From DATGPD01 sp041398565 (GTDB lineage Bacteria; Planctomycetota; UBA1135; UBA2386): a DNA stretch of 64,000 bases. The stretch spans positions 186,001 to 250,000 of the forward strand of contig JAWKUN010000004.1 in the NCBI GenBank assembly GCA_041398565.1, in the 5' to 3' direction. The notes under the pieces are model-generated. The model saw only the letters and a list, made by a program, of their open reading frames with translations, was not told the origin of the DNA and did no database searches. The first letter of the stretch is position 1; each line of letters starts with the position of its first letter. The translations under genes and the position numbers were made by a program. Shown one piece after another: positions 61,788 through 64,000 of the stretch.

Positions 61788-62852
61788 TCACGCACCTCCG
61801 CTGATCCGGAGCTCCAGCGCCTTGCGGTCGAAGCTGTGCTCCAGCGCCACGTCCTTGCCGATGCGACCCGACCGGTAGAGTTCGAGCAGCGAGTCGTCCA
61901 GCGTGACCATGCCCTGGCGTCGGCTGGTCTGCAGCACCGACGGGATCTTGAACGTCTCGCACTTGCGAATGTGGTTCTCGATCGCCGGGTTCATCAACAT
62001 GACCTCGAAGGCGGCCACCCGACCACGGCCATCCGCGGCCGGCACCAGGATCTGGGAGATCACCCCGACCAGAGCCACCGAGAGCTGTGCCCGGATCTGC
62101 TCCTGTTGACTGGTCGGGTACTGGTCGATGATGCGATCGACGGTGCGCGCGGACCCGGTGGTGTGCAGGGTCCCGAACACGAGGTGTCCGGTCTCGGCGG
62201 CGGTGATGGCGGCTGACGTGGTCTCGAGGTCGCGCATCTCGCCGAGCAAGATCACATCGGGATCCTGGCGCAAGGCGCGCCGCATCGCCTCGGCGAAGGA
62301 CGGCACGTCGGTGCCGACCTCGCGCTGGGTGACCTGCGCCTTCTTGTAGCTGTGGTAGAACTCGATCGGGTCCTCGATGGTGATGATGTGGACGTCACGC
62401 TGATGGTTGATCCAGTCGATCATCGTCGCCAGCGTGGTCGTCTTCCCCGAACCCGTCGGCCCGGTGACGAGGATGAGGCCCCGGTGAAGCTTGAGCAGGC
62501 CGTGCACCGAATCGGGCAGACCGATTTGCTCGAAGGAGAGCAGCGTCGAGGGGATCAGGCGCATGACGATCCCGCGACTACCCTTCTGGGTGAGCACACT
62601 CACCCGGAAGCGGCACTTGTCGCCGTGGGCATAGCCGAAGTCGGTCGTGCCCACCTTCTCCAACTCGTCCCGGTTCCTCTCGGGCATGATCTGACCGGCC
62701 ATGTGGTCGACGTCCTCGCGAGTCAGCGCGATGTTGCCACACTCGCGAAGCGTGCTGCCCACGCGGAAGACCGGCGGCCGACCGACGGAGAGGTGAAGGT
62801 CCGCGGCACGCTGCTCCAGCGCCGCGTCGAGGATAGGGAAGATGTCGATCAT
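61788..62852 (-). CDS. pilT: Pilus retraction ATPase PilT-like
   Basis: 354 residues, ATG 62852. Starts with the PilT-style ILDAALEQRAADLHLSVGRPPVFRVGS region (key part AADLHLSVGRPP). ATPase core: Walker A GPTGSGKTTTLATM, IITIEDPIEF, Walker B DPDVILLGEMRDLETTSAAI, GHLVFGTLHTTGSARTVDR. It lacks the tetracysteine of PilB and ends without the usual AIRNLIRE box clearly conserved, but ENHIRKCETFKIPSVLQTSR fits. Powers pilus retraction. Between two PilB/GspE-type genes on the same strand. Confidence 0.93.
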   Translation of the reverse strand: MIDIFPILDAALEQRAADLHLSVGRPPVFRVGSTLRECGNIALTREDVDHMAGQIMPERNRDELEKVGTTDFGYAHGDKCRFRVSVLTQKGSRGIVMRLIPSTLLSFEQIGLPDSVHGLLKLHRGLILVTGPTGSGKTTTLATMIDWINHQRDVHIITIEDPIEFYHSYKKAQVTQREVGTDVPSFAEAMRRALRQDPDVILLGEMRDLETTSAAITAAETGHLVFGTLHTTGSARTVDRIIDQYPTSQQEQIRAQLSVALVGVISQILVPAADGRGRVAAFEVMLMNPAIENHIRKCETFKIPSVLQTSRRQGMVTLDDSLLELYRSGRIGKDVALEHSFDRKALELRISGGA

Positions 62853-62874
62853 GACTGGTCGGATCCGGGGAGCG

Positions 62875-64000
62875 CTACATCGCCGCAGTGACGCGCAACA
62901 GTTCGTCGACCGACGTGCGCCCCTCGAGCACCTTGCGCACGCCGTCGTCGGTCAGCGTGGTCATCCCGGCTGCGTGACGCGCGTGCTCGCGCAGCTTCAG
63001 CGCCGATTCGCGCCGGAAGGTCATCTCGCGCAGGTCGCCGTCCATCGCCATCAACTCGAAGATGCCGATCCGGCCGCGGAAACCGGAGTGCTCGCACGTC
63101 GCGCAACCCTTGGCTCGATGTAGCGTCACCGCCCCCGCACGCTCGGGATCCTGACCGAGGATGCGAAGCTCGGGGCCAGAGGCCTCGTAGGGCTCCTTGC
63201 ATTCGGCACAGAGCAGTCGCATCAGGCGTTGTGCAAGCACCGCCTGCACGCCGGCGGCGACCAGGAAGGGCTTGACACCCATGTCGATCAGGCGCGTGAT
63301 CGCCGAGGGCGCGTCGTTCGTGTGCAGCGTGGAGAAGACGAGGTGACCCGTCAGCGCCGCCTGCACCGCGATCTCGGCCGTTTCACGGTCACGGATCTCG
63401 CCCACCAAGATGATGTTGGGAGCCTGGCGCAGCATGGCGCGCAGGATGCGCGCGAAGGTCAGGCCGATCCCCGAGCGGACCTGACACTGGTTGATCCCGG
63501 CGATGTTGAACTCAACCGGGTCCTCCGCCGTGATGATCTTCACGTCCGAGCGATTGAGCTGGCGGAGCGCGGCATACAGGGTCGTGGTCTTGCCCGATCC
63601 CGTCGGCCCTGTCACCAGGAAGATCCCGTTCGGCCGCTTGATCAGACGCGTGAAGCGCTCGTAGTCGCGCCCATCGAAGCCCAGATAGTCGAGCGTCTTC
63701 AGGCTGCTGTCCTTGTCGAGCAACCGCATCACCACCGTTTCGCCGTGGCTCGCGGGGAGCACCGACGCACGGATGTCGATCGGTCGGCCAGCACCTCGGA
63801 AGTCGATGCGCCCGTCCTGCGGCTTGCGCCGCTCGGAAATGTCCATCCCGGCCATGATCTTGAGGCGCGACGTCAGCGGACCGAGCAGCGTCGGCTCCAG
63901 CGTCTGGTAGTCGCGCAGCACGCCGTCGACACGGAATCGGACGCGAATCCGGCTGGCAAAGGCTTCGACGTGGATGTCGCTCGCGCGCAAGCGCAGGCCT
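62875..64000 (-). CDS. PilB/GspE-family ATPase, 5' end beyond window
   Basis: Partial: 375 codons up to the right edge; the start lies outside. The visible part begins just before RASDIHVEAF and contains FRVDGVLRDYQT, the ATPase core (GPTGSGKTTTLYAAL, IITAEDPVEF, NIILVGEIRDRETAEIAV, GHLVFSTLHTNDA) and a tetracysteine (CAECKEPY ... CATCEHSGF). This is the PilB/GspE type rather than PilT. It ends 22 bp before pilT. With two PilB-like enzymes around one PilT, one may serve type IV pili and the other secretion or a second pilus. Confidence 0.92.
   Translation of the reverse strand, partial: GLRLRASDIHVEAFASRIRVRFRVDGVLRDYQTLEPTLLGPLTSRLKIMAGMDISERRKPQDGRIDFRGAGRPIDIRASVLPASHGETVVMRLLDKDSSLKTLDYLGFDGRDYERFTRLIKRPNGIFLVTGPTGSGKTTTLYAALRQLNRSDVKIITAEDPVEFNIAGINQCQVRSGIGLTFARILRAMLRQAPNIILVGEIRDRETAEIAVQAALTGHLVFSTLHTNDAPSAITRLIDMGVKPFLVAAGVQAVLAQRLMRLLCAECKEPYEASGPELRILGQDPERAGAVTLHRAKGCATCEHSGFRGRIGIFELMAMDGDLREMTFRRESALKLREHARHAAGMTTLTDDGVRKVLEGRTSVDELLRVTAAM

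Overview
The window is very GC-rich, densely coded, and looks like the chromosome of a Gram-negative bacterium from the Planctomycetota. This is an inference from content. Several large secreted proteins share a C-terminal module typical of that phylum. There is a DUF6797-type secreted protein, a PEP-CTERM protein, a flotillin/NfeD pair, and full outer-membrane lipid and lipoprotein transport machinery (Mla, Lol). No phage, plasmid or autonomous transposon genes were seen.

Layout. 1-9.5 kb: a truncated secreted hydrolase with propeller repeats, a MarR-GNAT regulator with a palindromic operator, aspS, and a subtilisin-like protease. 9.7-15.3 kb: an Mla-type phospholipid transport operon (STAS-MlaE, MlaF, a secreted repeat protein, MlaD, an auxiliary lipoprotein). 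15.3-18.6 kb: an ABC ATPase and large FtsX-type permease on the minus strand. 18.9-28.6 kb: DUF1992 protein, membrane-anchored FadE-like acyl-CoA dehydrogenase, FUN14 protein, a DUF6797 secreted protein and two further exported proteins. 28.7-34.1 kb: lysS, a LolC-LolD-LolE-like operon and a small lipoprotein. 35.1-42.7 kb: M28 peptidase, EamA transporter, the NfeD-FloA operon and membrane proteins. 42.9-50.7 kb: tRNA-Leu(UAG), ferredoxin, ThiF-family enzyme, cysteine desulfurase, a secreted helical protein and a giant DUF4388/TPR/PEGA/PQQ membrane protein. 51.4-59.9 kb: a PEP-CTERM lipoprotein behind a sigma-54-type promoter, a TPR/thioredoxin-fold protein, asnS, hypothetical membrane proteins, an RsbU-type phosphatase facing a STAS protein, and rpmH. 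60-64 kb: type IV pilus/type II secretion ATPases (PilB, PilT, a second PilB/GspE).

The most unusual content is not protein-coding. A family of roughly 180-bp repeats occurs in three sequence variants at four loci: five tandem copies at 34.15-35.05 kb, two at 50.76-51.13 kb, an inverted set at 22.87-23.06 and 26.37-26.65 kb that brackets the DUF6797 gene, and a decayed copy near 19.3 kb. The variants differ in sequence, but the paired arms of their predicted stems change together: a 10-bp outer stem enclosing two hairpins, then a second long-range stem. This compensatory change suggests a conserved folded RNA or single-stranded DNA element. The elements begin at or within a few bases of upstream stop codons. 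Smaller oddities are a phase-variation-like pentanucleotide repeat in a signal-peptide region, start codons of two divergent genes sharing one CATG, and a 4 x 16-bp tandem repeat downstream of rpmH.

All calls were made by eye from the sequence. No similarity search or folding software was run, so family names rest on recognised motifs.
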